This document shows, one piece after another, positions 6,955 to 14,798 of a stretch of 20,528 bases of DNA. This DNA is from JAWLCQ01 sp041687095. GTDB taxonomy: Bacteria > Planctomycetota > Phycisphaerae > SM23-33. The notes beneath the pieces are model-generated. The model was not told where the DNA came from and searched no databases. It worked only from the letters and a program-made list of their open reading frames with translations. The stretch covers positions 1 to 20,528 of the forward strand of contig JAWLCQ010000076.1 of NCBI GenBank assembly GCA_041687095.1. Reading direction: 5' to 3'. Positions within the stretch are counted from its first letter, which is position 1. Each line of letters begins with the position of its first letter. The position numbers and the translations under genes are program-made.

Positions 6955-9900
6955 TCACGGGTTGCCCGGCCAGTCGCTGAGAGCGGGCAGGCCCTTGTTG
7001 AACTCCAGCACGATCACGAACGAGACGTCCTTCGTCCCGGTCGCGTCCTTCATCGCGATCTGCACGTGCCACTGCGTCCCGTCGCTCGACCGCTCGGCCG
7101 TCCGCCACTCGCAGGCGGTGCGCTCGCGGTCGTCGGCGACGACGGTGCTGCCGGGGTGCAGGAGGCGCAGCAGCGCCCAGGGGTGATCCACGCGGATGAT
7201 GCGGCGGGGGGGCTTGCCGGAGCGTTTGTCGTCAGGGTGCTGGTAGATGTGCAGGGCGACGGCCTTGCCGGGGGACCGCACCGTGCCCAGTTCCTTGGCG
7301 GGGGACTGGCGGGTGAAGGCGCTGCCCAGTTCGTCGGTGTCCTGCAGCAGGTACACGTGCGCGAGCCACTCCAGCAGCTTCGCGTCCTGCTCCTTCTGCT
7401 CGGCGATGCTGACCTTGACCTTGTGCTCGGCGTCGTAGGGGGCGAGGGCGTCGGCGATGCGGCGCATGCGCCAGGCCCAGGTGAGGTCGGCGTCGGGGAG
7501 GGCGGCCCAGGAGAGGGCGGCGAGGGCGGCGTCGATGTCCTTGTCGCCCGAGCGGATCTCGTCCTTGGGGCGGTGGGCGACGGGCGGGGGCAGGACGCCC
7601 AGCAGCCCGCGTGCCTGCTCGACCTGTTCCAGGGTCAGGGGGGGGCGGGCGTTGGCCGCGGGCAGGACGAGGGGGAAGGCGGCGTACTGGGCCTTGAGGG
7701 ACTGCAGGGCGCGGTCGGCGCGGGTGTCGACGGCGCGGCCCAGCAGGCGGAGCCCGCGGAGGCTGAACTCCTTCCAGTAGCGCCCCACGTACCCGTCGTC
7801 GCTCAGGGCGGGCTGGATGTACTCCGTGGGGCCCCCGCGGACCATCCCGCAGGCGGGGTCCACGTCGGAGGGCAGGCGGCGCCAGCGCTCGATGGCCGCC
7901 GACAGCGCCATCTGGTACGCCGGCTCGCGGAGGATCGCGCGCGAGCGGTCCACCGCGCGCTTGACCTCGTCCACGCGCGTGCGGGCGGCGGGGTCGAGGT
8001 GCTTGTCGATCCCCTCGATCGCCCCGGCGACGGTGTCGCCCAGGCGGGTGAGCCCGGACATGACCTTCACCGAATCGAAGCGGCGGATCTCCTTGAGTTC
8101 CCCGAGGAACGCCTCCCAGTCGCCCGTCGCGTCGTCGCGGAGGCGGAGGTCGTCCACCACCGCCCCCGTCCAGTAGCCCAGGTACAGCTCGAGGTAGCGG
8201 TCCATGGCGGGCCGGCGGGCCTCGTAGTCCCGCCACAGCCCCGCGGGCTCCAGGGGCAGGGTCGTCCGGCCCTCCCCGCCCACCGTCCCGGGCCGCAGGA
8301 ACTCGTCCACGCTCTTCCACGTGGCGAACACCATCCCCGCCGCCCCCGGGTGGAACCGCGAGGCGAACTCCCCGCCGTCGTAGTTCGTCATCGGGATCGC
8401 CGGGCGCTCGATCGGCCGAAGCGCGTCCGTCGAGCCCCGCAGGGCGTCGGCCATGCTAGCGACCAGATCCGCCACCCCCTCCCCGTCGCCCGGGGCCTCC
8501 GCGAGCACCCCGCGGATGAAGTCGTGCTTGCGCTTCGATCCGGTCACGCCCGCGAGGAAGTCGCAGACGGCCGTGGCGTGCTCGACCTGCGTCCCGGCCG
8601 AGCCGGCGGCGAGGGTGCGGACCTGCTCGCGCAGCTGCGCCACGTCGGTATCGATGGTGCGGACGGAGGTCCCGAAGGCCTGCACGGTCTGGAACCACCC
8701 CTGCGTCGTCGCCGTTGGCTGCGTGGCGGCGGCGGGGGCCCCGGCGGCGGCGAGTTGCTCGTCGGCGAGCACGTACATGCGTTCGCGCTGGGCGTACCAC
8801 GGGAGGGCGTCGGGGGTGCGGCGGGCGAGGTAGGCGTCCTGGAGTTGCTGGAGGCGGGCGAGGATCTCGGCGCCCTGGGCCTCCACGCGCAGGGCGATGT
8901 CATCGCGGGCGGCGGTGAGGCGGCCGCGGACGTCCCGCACGTGCGTGCCGATCTCGTTGGCGGGCAGGTCGGCGTCGGGGGCGGCGTGGGGGCGGGTGGC
9001 CTGCAGCAGCACCCCGAACGCCTCGCCCACCTGGGCCTTGCGCTGCTGGAGGTAGCCGCCGAACAGGTCCAGGAGGGTGATCCGCTCGGCGCGGCCCTGC
9101 TGGAGGGCGGACTCGGCGGCGGCGACGGCGGCGGCGGCCTGGCGGACGGCGGCGAGTTGCGCCCGCCACTGCCCCACCGCCCACTCGTACTCGACGAGGG
9201 TCTCGGGGGCGGGCTTGCTGTACTTGCTGCGGAAGTCCTCGGGCAGGCGGACGAGCAGCGCCTCCTGGCGGGCGTACTCTTCGAGAGCCCCGGTGAGGCG
9301 TTCGACGGCCGCCAGCGTCGTGCCCTCCCCCGTTCCGGCGTCGGACCAGTAGCGGATGAAGCATTCCACGCCGGCGTCGGCGGCGGCGCGGGCGGGTTCG
9401 CCGGTCAGTTCCAGCGCGCCGGTGGGCCAGGGGCTCTCCCCGCCCTCCCCGTACACTCCGCGCAGGATGGTGCGGAGGTTCTCCTCCTGCGGGCCCTGGT
9501 AGCGCTGGTAGCGTTCGGGGTACTGGGCGAGGACGTAGCGGAACAGCACCCCGAGGTCCACGGGGGCGCTGTTGGGTTCGGTGGGGCGAACGGCGCGGGG
9601 GGCGAGGGCGTCGGCCTGCAGGCGGAGCAGTTCGGCCAGGGCGGCCGTCGACAGGCTGCCCACCGCCCAGTCCTGGGGCGGAGGGGCTGTGCCCGCCCCC
9701 CCCGCGGGCTGGGTGGCGGGGAGGTCGGCCTTGGCCTGGAGGGTCTGGGCGCGGGCGGCGTCGAGGAGGGGGCGGAGGACGCCCAGGTCGTAGACGATCC
9801 GCTGCGCCTGGCGCCGCTGCTCGTTGATGTCCTTGCCCAGCGAGATGAGCGAGAAGATCCAGGGGACCTCGATCCGCTGGCGGGACAGGTCGTACAGGTC

Positions 9901-11490
9901 GCGGTGGAACTGGGCGAGGGGGATCTTCCGCGAGTTGCGGTCCCCGACGGCGATGGGGGCCTCGCCGCGGTAGAGGTTGCGCGGGGCGCCCTCGAACTCG
10001 ATGTCGAGGATCGGCGACCAGTACTGGTCCTGGAAGTGGTCCTTGGCGGCGTACCACATGTCGCGTTGGCGGCCGATGCGGTCGAAGAACGTCTTGCCGC
10101 CCCACACCGTCAGGGCGATCAGCGCCAGGATCCCCACCGTCGCCGTCCCCATCACCCACAGGTTGCGCGCGCGGTGCTGGCGGTTGGCGTTGGAGGCGCG
10201 GGTGACGAGGCCCTTCTCGCGGAAGGCCTTCTTCATCAGCACGTCGCGGATGAAGTACGCGCGGTCGCGCTCCCACATCTTGCCCTCGGGGAGCGACTCC
10301 ACCGGAACGCCCAGCGCCTCGGCGAGGTCCGCGTCCAGCGCCGCCCCCTCCCGCATCGCCGACGTGAAGTAGATGCCCCGCAGGAACAGCGGCTTGCTCG
10401 TCCACTCGCTGGCGACGAAGATCATCTCCAGGTACCGCCGCAGCCGCGGGAACGTCGCCTGCAGCGACTGGGGGAAGTCGAACAGCGCGTCGACCTGGTC
10501 GGTCCGGCGGGCCTGGGGGTCCTCGGTGTGCACGGGGTCGGCGAGCAGGCCCAGGCGGCGGCGCTGCAGGCGGCGGACGACCTCCTGCAGGTGCGTCTCG
10601 ACCGTCTCGGGGCGGAAGGGCTCGTCGAGCGGGGCGGGGTTGGACCAGCCCAGCATCTGGTGCTGCAGCTCGGGGTTCCCCACGCGGTCGAAGAACTCGC
10701 GGAACCCGTGGATGAGGTCGCTCTTGGTGACGATCACGAACACCGGGAAGCGGACGTCCAGCTCGCGCTGGATGAGGTCGAGCTGCTGGGCGATCTTCGC
10801 GCCCTTGCGCTCGAGCTGATCGGCGGTGTCGCGGACGAGGCTGTCGGCCGGGAGCACCAGGAACAGGCCGTTGATCGGGCAGTTGGGGCGGTAGGTCTTG
10901 AGGAGGCGGAGGAACTCCTTCCACTCGCTGGTGGAGGCGGAGGCGACCTCGTCGAACATGATGCGCCCGGCGGTGTCGAGGATGACGGCGTGGTTGGTGA
11001 ACCACCAGTTCATGTTGATGGTGCCCCCGACGCCCTGGAACTCGTCATGGAGGCCCGGGGGGAACCCGACGTTGCAGTGGCGGATGGCCTCGGTCTTGCC
11101 CGACCCCGACTCGCCCACGATGACGTACCACGGGAGGGAGTAGAGGTCCTTGCCCGCCGAGCGGAACCGCCCGACCCCGGCGTCGAAGTTGCGGCGGAGG
11201 TCGTCGAGGCGGGCGCGGGCGGCGGCCTCGCTGACGCCCTGGGGGGTGGCGGCCCCGTGGTCCATCAGGTGCTTCTCGAGGGGGCGGGCGCGGCGCTTCT
11301 TCATGCGCCCCAGCAGCCAGATGTACCCCGCGGTGATGAGGCCCACGATGGCCATGCCGATGAAGAGGATCCACATCGCCTGTCCGGGCAGGACCATGTA
11401 CAGGGCGAAGAGGATCCCCCCGCCCGCCGCGACGGCGAGCAGGGCCTGCACGGGAGTGGGCAGGTGGACGAAGGAGGGCAAACGAGCCAT
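6955..11490 (-). CDS. tssM: T6SS inner-membrane protein TssM (IcmF family)
   Basis: TssM is the large inner-membrane and periplasmic core of the T6SS trans-envelope complex, where it binds TssL and TssJ. This copy has 1511 residues, longer than typical members. Two membrane spans lie at about 14-34 and 39-62 and a third at about 443-466. Between them is the cytoplasmic NTPase-like domain: Walker A GESGSGKT (126-133), LDTAGR (171-176) and IVTKSD further on. Intact Walker A suggests nucleotide binding; many TssM proteins lack it. The rest, after 466, is the periplasmic region. ATG at 11490 follows AAAGGA with nine bases between. It comes 52 nt after tssL and 22 nt before the TagF fusion gene, so it is co-transcribed with both. 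The plus-strand frames across it are shadows. Confidence 0.95.
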   Translation of the reverse strand: MARLPSFVHLPTPVQALLAVAAGGGILFALYMVLPGQAMWILFIGMAIVGLITAGYIWLLGRMKKRRARPLEKHLMDHGAATPQGVSEAAARARLDDLRRNFDAGVGRFRSAGKDLYSLPWYVIVGESGSGKTEAIRHCNVGFPPGLHDEFQGVGGTINMNWWFTNHAVILDTAGRIMFDEVASASTSEWKEFLRLLKTYRPNCPINGLFLVLPADSLVRDTADQLERKGAKIAQQLDLIQRELDVRFPVFVIVTKSDLIHGFREFFDRVGNPELQHQMLGWSNPAPLDEPFRPETVETHLQEVVRRLQRRRLGLLADPVHTEDPQARRTDQVDALFDFPQSLQATFPRLRRYLEMIFVASEWTSKPLFLRGIYFTSAMREGAALDADLAEALGVPVESLPEGKMWERDRAYFIRDVLMKKAFREKGLVTRASNANRQHRARNLWVMGTATVGILALIALTVWGGKTFFDRIGRQRDMWYAAKDHFQDQYWSPILDIEFEGAPRNLYRGEAPIAVGDRNSRKIPLAQFHRDLYDLSRQRIEVPWIFSLISLGKDINEQRRQAQRIVYDLGVLRPLLDAARAQTLQAKADLPATQPAGGAGTAPPPQDWAVGSLSTAALAELLRLQADALAPRAVRPTEPNSAPVDLGVLFRYVLAQYPERYQRYQGPQEENLRTILRGVYGEGGESPWPTGALELTGEPARAAADAGVECFIRYWSDAGTGEGTTLAAVERLTGALEEYARQEALLVRLPEDFRSKYSKPAPETLVEYEWAVGQWRAQLAAVRQAAAAVAAAESALQQGRAERITLLDLFGGYLQQRKAQVGEAFGVLLQATRPHAAPDADLPANEIGTHVRDVRGRLTAARDDIALRVEAQGAEILARLQQLQDAYLARRTPDALPWYAQRERMYVLADEQLAAAGAPAAATQPTATTQGWFQTVQAFGTSVRTIDTDVAQLREQVRTLAAGSAGTQVEHATAVCDFLAGVTGSKRKHDFIRGVLAEAPGDGEGVADLVASMADALRGSTDALRPIERPAIPMTNYDGGEFASRFHPGAAGMVFATWKSVDEFLRPGTVGGEGRTTLPLEPAGLWRDYEARRPAMDRYLELYLGYWTGAVVDDLRLRDDATGDWEAFLGELKEIRRFDSVKVMSGLTRLGDTVAGAIEGIDKHLDPAARTRVDEVKRAVDRSRAILREPAYQMALSAAIERWRRLPSDVDPACGMVRGGPTEYIQPALSDDGYVGRYWKEFSLRGLRLLGRAVDTRADRALQSLKAQYAAFPLVLPAANARPPLTLEQVEQARGLLGVLPPPVAHRPKDEIRSGDKDIDAALAALSWAALPDADLTWAWRMRRIADALAPYDAEHKVKVSIAEQKEQDAKLLEWLAHVYLLQDTDELGSAFTRQSPAKELGTVRSPGKAVALHIYQHPDDKRSGKPPRRIIRVDHPWALLRLLHPGSTVVADDRERTACEWRTAERSSDGTQWHVQIAMKDATGTKDVSFVIVLEFNKGLPALSDWPGNP

Positions 11491-11542
11491 GACCGGTTAT
11501 CCTTTCGCGCCCGCGGCGGTGATCCGCCGGGCCGATCGAGTG

Positions 11543-12232
11543 TTACGGCAGGAAACTGCGCCCATGCTGCAGGATCTGATCCAGCGCGCCCGTCAGGTCC
11601 CGCGACGCCCAGTGCCAGAGGTAGATGTTCGTCGCGAACAGCGCCAGGATCAGCCCCACCAGCACGATCCCCACGCCCAGGAGCTTCTTTCCGGGCGGTT
11701 CCACCAGGTCGCGGGTGTCGACGTGCTCGTACGCCTCCGGGCACACCCCGACCGTCTCGTCGGAGTCCACCCAGCGGCTGACGCGGGCGGAGCACTGCAT
11801 CATCTTCTTCCGCAGGTACTCGGGCTGGCCCATGTAGATGCCCGTGAAGCCCAGGCCCATGCACAGGTAGAAGATCACCAGCCGCTCGCTCGCGGCCTCG
11901 GAGGGATCGGCGAGGGTCTCGTCGAGGAGGTCGAAGAACTTCTCGTCCCCGGCGAGTTCCTTGCGGTCGAAGGCGAGTTCCTTCCATTCGCGGGCGAAGG
12001 GCAGGTCGCTCTCCTTGACCATGAAGTCGACGAAGAAGATCAGCGGCAGCTCGACCCGCTCGTACTGGTCGATGAGGCGGGGTTCGGCGCGGGCGGCGGA
12101 TCGCATCTGCTCGAACGTCGCGAGGATCTCGCCCCGGACGCGGGTGAGTTCGTAGGATCCGCCCTTGCGGACCGAGCGGTTCAGCAGGCAGATCTGCTGG
12201 AAGAGCGGTTCGCACAGTTCGGGGAGGTTCAT
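11543..12232 (-). CDS. tssL: T6SS inner-membrane protein TssL (DotU/IcmH family)
   Basis: TssL is a cytoplasm-facing, C-tail-anchored component that joins TssM to the TssK baseplate. The 229-residue protein has the DotU helical domain (about 1-170), with FFVDFMVKESDLPFAREW (66-83), DEKFFDLLDE (96-105) and the signature YLCMGLGFTGIYMG (122-135). One membrane span follows at about 184-206, then a short 23-residue tail. No peptidoglycan-binding OmpA-like extension is present, so anchoring to the cell wall must come from elsewhere. ATG at 12232 overlaps the tssK stop in ATGA, with AGGAG (12241-12245 on the minus strand) inside the end of tssK; this implies translational coupling. Confidence 0.93.
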   Translation of the reverse strand: MNLPELCEPLFQQICLLNRSVRKGGSYELTRVRGEILATFEQMRSAARAEPRLIDQYERVELPLIFFVDFMVKESDLPFAREWKELAFDRKELAGDEKFFDLLDETLADPSEAASERLVIFYLCMGLGFTGIYMGQPEYLRKKMMQCSARVSRWVDSDETVGVCPEAYEHVDTRDLVEPPGKKLLGVGIVLVGLILALFATNIYLWHWASRDLTGALDQILQHGRSFLP

Positions 12233-13617
12233 CGCGGGGTCTCCTGCTCGACGACGGTCATGTACAGTGTGATCTCGAAGTCCGCCGCCTCCGCCCCGGG
12301 CCAGCGGGCGGCGAGGGTCTTCTCCTGCTCGATCCGCTCCCACATGCGGCGGGACTCGGCGCGCATCAGCCGGAAGTAGTGCAGCCCGCTCTGGGCGGGC
12401 AGTTCCAGCGGCGGGTGGCGCTCCTCGGCGAGGCGGACGCCCCACACCCGCTGGGCGGAGAGGGAGGCGGGCATGAGCTTGAACTTGTCGCTGTCCTCCA
12501 CCAGCGCCGCCAGCGCCCGCGGGTCGTCCTTGGTGCGGATGCCCAGGAAGTACTCGTTGGCGCTGGTGAGGTGCTCGTCGGTAAGCGTGGCGGCGTAGAG
12601 TTTCTGCTCGACGTCCCTGGTGAAGCGGAGCTGCAGGTACGTCGCCGCCACCATCCCCTTCAGCAGGGCCCGGATCTTGGCGCACAGCTCCCCGAAGCAC
12701 ACCCCGGGGGCGTCGTGGTTGTAGTCGGCGGCGGCGTAGGGGTCGCGGTCGGGCTGCAGGGCGGCCAGCTCCCCCAGCAGCCCGCGGAGTTCGAGGTACA
12801 CGTCGAACGTCGGGATCGACGGGGCCTGCACCAGGGGCATCAGCCGCCCGGCGTAGTGGTTGAGCGTCCGCAGGCGGAGCATCTGCTCGAACTGCACCCC
12901 GCGCATCGCGTCGACGCTGAAGCCCCCGCGGGTCATCTGGAGGACGAGTTCCTTGCGGGAGGCCTCGACCTGGTTGGCGAGGTCGCGGACGAGGTCGCGG
13001 AGCGTGGGGGACCCCGCGAGCACGAGGCAGGCGGGGATGAAGTTCGGGTCCTGCCTCGCCGTCCCCACCTCCTCCCCCACCCCGGGGGAGATCCGCAGCA
13101 GCGGGAGAACCTCCAGGTCGCTGCGGTCGTCGTCGTCCAGGAGCAGCCGCGCGTTCACCCCGCGCACTGGGATGGGCTGGGGGTTGTCCCCGGTGTTCTC
13201 GTCGACGACCTCGGCCTCGTGGACGCGGTAGATCCGCTTCACCCGCCAGTCGCCCTCCCCGGTCTGTTCGATGGCGTTGGCGCGGCGGTCGTACCACAGG
13301 GGGATGCCCAACGAGACGGTGAACGCCCCGCTGCGGGACTCGAAGGCCGTCTTGATGTCCAGCGCCGGCAGGTCCGCCCCGTCGGGGACGTCCACCATCG
13401 TCCCGCTGGGCATGACGACCCGCAGGCGGTCAAAGCGGACGCGCATGTTCTCCAGCTCGTCGCTGGAGAGCTTCGCCTCGATCAACCCGTAGGGGTACGC
13501 CCAGCTCAGCCGCCGCTCCCCCGCCACCCGCCCCAGCAGGTGCCGCTGCATGTACTGCAGGTGGTGGGGCTGGAGGAAAAGCCCCTCGTGCCAGTGCATG
13601 GGTCCGTTCAGCGCCAT
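12229..13617 (-). CDS. tssK: T6SS baseplate subunit TssK
   Basis: TssK connects the T6SS baseplate to the TssJLM membrane complex as a cytoplasmic trimer. The 462-residue length matches the family. The N-terminus MHWHEGLFLQPHHLQ (7-21) is the classic TssK signature. Further support comes from an acidic 'LLDDDDRSDLEVLPLL' stretch, RISPGVG, FIPACLVL and a C-terminal beta-rich domain ending in YMTVVEQETPR. ATG at 13617 follows AAAGGA (13624-13629) with six bases between. It begins 16 nt after the upstream gene's stop and ends in an ATGA overlap with tssL. The TssE, TssF and TssG genes often found next to tssK are not in this window. Confidence 0.95.
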   Translation of the reverse strand: MALNGPMHWHEGLFLQPHHLQYMQRHLLGRVAGERRLSWAYPYGLIEAKLSSDELENMRVRFDRLRVVMPSGTMVDVPDGADLPALDIKTAFESRSGAFTVSLGIPLWYDRRANAIEQTGEGDWRVKRIYRVHEAEVVDENTGDNPQPIPVRGVNARLLLDDDDRSDLEVLPLLRISPGVGEEVGTARQDPNFIPACLVLAGSPTLRDLVRDLANQVEASRKELVLQMTRGGFSVDAMRGVQFEQMLRLRTLNHYAGRLMPLVQAPSIPTFDVYLELRGLLGELAALQPDRDPYAAADYNHDAPGVCFGELCAKIRALLKGMVAATYLQLRFTRDVEQKLYAATLTDEHLTSANEYFLGIRTKDDPRALAALVEDSDKFKLMPASLSAQRVWGVRLAEERHPPLELPAQSGLHYFRLMRAESRRMWERIEQEKTLAARWPGAEAADFEITLYMTVVEQETPR

Positions 13618-13633
13618 GAATCATCCTTTGTCG

Positions 13634-14563
13634 TCATCGGCCCACGCCCTTCATCAGCTTTTCAGCGGACTTGGCGATGCAGCCCAGAATGTCGGTCTCG
13701 ATGGAGTCGCGGGTCATCGTCGCGGCGAGCTGGCAGTACTTCTCCCAGTACTGGGCCTCCTTGGCCTTGGCCCAGGAGACGCCCTCGGAGCGCTTGGCGG
13801 CCTCGACGGCGTCGGGGGAGAAGCGAGCGGTGTGCTGCTGGGCGAACTCCGCCCCGGCCATGCGGACGGCGGAGATGATGGCCGCGACGAGCTTGCGGAG
13901 GCGCTCGACCTCCTCGGCGACCTGCTCGCGGGCGACGGCCTCGTCGCCCCCGGCCAACCGCCCCAGCGTCCGCCGCAGATCGCTCCCCCTGCGGACCGCC
14001 GACGTGCGGGCCATCTCCCGCCACGCCGTCCACATCAACTGGTCCAGCGAGCCCGCCAGGTCCGTCAGCACGGCCGCCAGGTCCATCACCCGGTCGCCCA
14101 CGAGGGGCTGGGAGGCGGGCAGTTGGAGGCTCTTGCGCAGCCGCTCGCCCGCCTCGGGGGACCAGGCGGCGTCAGAGGCCTGGGGGGCGAGGCCCGCGTC
14201 GGCGATGCGGTGGGTGAGGACGCGGCGGTCCTCCTCGCTCAGGGTCCCCGCCACCTCGCTCAGGCGGGCGATGAGGAACCCCGGGTCGCGCAGCTCGCGC
14301 TGGTCCGTGCCCGTCCGCTCGGGCTGGCGCTCCCGCACGGCCGTCGGGACGTTGGAGTCCCACGTCGGGAACCGCTCCATGAGCTGGGCGAGGAGGCCGG
14401 CGCGCTCGTCGGGCACCAAGTCCGCCAGGGCCCGTTCGACCTCCTCGGCGAGGTAGTCGCGACGGGTCTCGGGGGGCTGGTCGGCGAAGTCGATCTGGAT
14501 GAGGCGCAGGCGGTTGGCGATCGCCGCCACGCGTTGCGCCATGTCATCGGTCGGTGCGGGCAC
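13634..14563 (-). CDS. T6SS-associated protein resembling the TagH/Fha C-terminal domain, no FHA domain
   Basis: This 309-residue, mostly helical cytoplasmic protein shows no signal peptide or membrane span. Its last ~90 residues look like the C-terminal domain of T6SS FHA proteins (TagH/Fha/ImpI): ARFSPDAVEAAK, then AKEAQYWEKYCQLA (about 267-280) and a closing helix ILGCIAKSAEKLM. The N-terminal phosphopeptide-binding FHA domain that normally precedes it is missing; instead there is a helical region with ADLVPDERAGLLAQLMERFP. The start is GTG at 14563, with AAGGAG (14570-14575) six bases before; the open frame continues to 14980, but that extension is Arg/Pro-rich shadow coding. It is immediately upstream of tssK. 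Assignment to TagH is by pattern only; an unrelated T6SS accessory protein is the alternative. Confidence 0.6.
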   Translation of the reverse strand: MPAPTDDMAQRVAAIANRLRLIQIDFADQPPETRRDYLAEEVERALADLVPDERAGLLAQLMERFPTWDSNVPTAVRERQPERTGTDQRELRDPGFLIARLSEVAGTLSEEDRRVLTHRIADAGLAPQASDAAWSPEAGERLRKSLQLPASQPLVGDRVMDLAAVLTDLAGSLDQLMWTAWREMARTSAVRRGSDLRRTLGRLAGGDEAVAREQVAEEVERLRKLVAAIISAVRMAGAEFAQQHTARFSPDAVEAAKRSEGVSWAKAKEAQYWEKYCQLAATMTRDSIETDILGCIAKSAEKLMKGVGR

Positions 14564-14569
14564 ACTGCA

Positions 14570-14575
14570 CTCCTT
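14570..14575 (-). promoter_or_regulatory. Ribosome-binding site fixing a GTG start
   Basis: AAGGAG on the minus strand, six bases before GTG 14563. It separates the true start of the 309-residue protein from the open frame that runs on upstream to 14980. Confidence 0.65.
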
Positions 14576-14616
14576 TTTGCACGGTCCGCGGCGTGCTCCC
14601 GCGAGGGATCGCCGCG

Positions 14617-14645
14617 ATTCTAATCCAACTCCCCCCCCTCGACAA
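14617..14645 (-). promoter_or_regulatory. Sigma70-like promoter candidate inside the T6SS cluster
   Basis: On the minus strand TTGTCG (14645-14640) and TAGAAT (14622-14617) are separated by exactly 17 bases, matching the sigma70 consensus at 4 of 6 and 5 of 6 positions. It lies about 54 bases before the GTG at 14563, in the only long gap inside the cluster, and points into tagH-like/tssK/tssL/tssM. Being an A+T-rich patch in GC-rich DNA strengthens it, but no start site is known. Confidence 0.4.
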
Positions 14646-14696
14646 CGCCCCACGCCACCGCGGCCGGGCCGTCGCAACGCCCGGTTCGCCGGGCGC

Positions 14697-14764
14697 CACG
14701 GGTTTGCAGAACCCGTGTTCCACCGCCCGCTCGTGCAAGCACGGCTGTGAACAGCGCAGCCGTG
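14697..14764. repeat. Two perfect 8-bp-stem hairpins in the 235-nt gap
   Basis: CACGGGTT-TGCAG-AACCCGTG (14697-14717) and CACGGCTG-TGAACAGCG-CAGCCGTG (14740-14764) lie 22 bases apart. They follow the stop codon of the giant pseudokinase gene (14799) in transcription order and precede the promoter candidate at 14617-14645. They could be a terminator/attenuator pair or dispersed extragenic palindromes; their similar CACGG arms suggest a repeat family. Confidence 0.5.
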
Positions 14765-14798
14765 GCACCCGCGATGGCGACTTCGCGAGGGCCCCGCC

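Noticed and set aside
2244..6980. Plus-strand open frame of 1578 codons opposite the TagF fusion gene
   Set aside because: It is a GC-skew shadow: Gly/Arg/Val-rich with no recognisable domain, while the minus strand carries TagF, a membrane span and an FGE-like fold.
6799..11781. Plus-strand open frame of 1660 codons opposite tssM
   Set aside because: It has low-complexity shadow composition; the minus strand encodes TssM with Walker A and three membrane spans.
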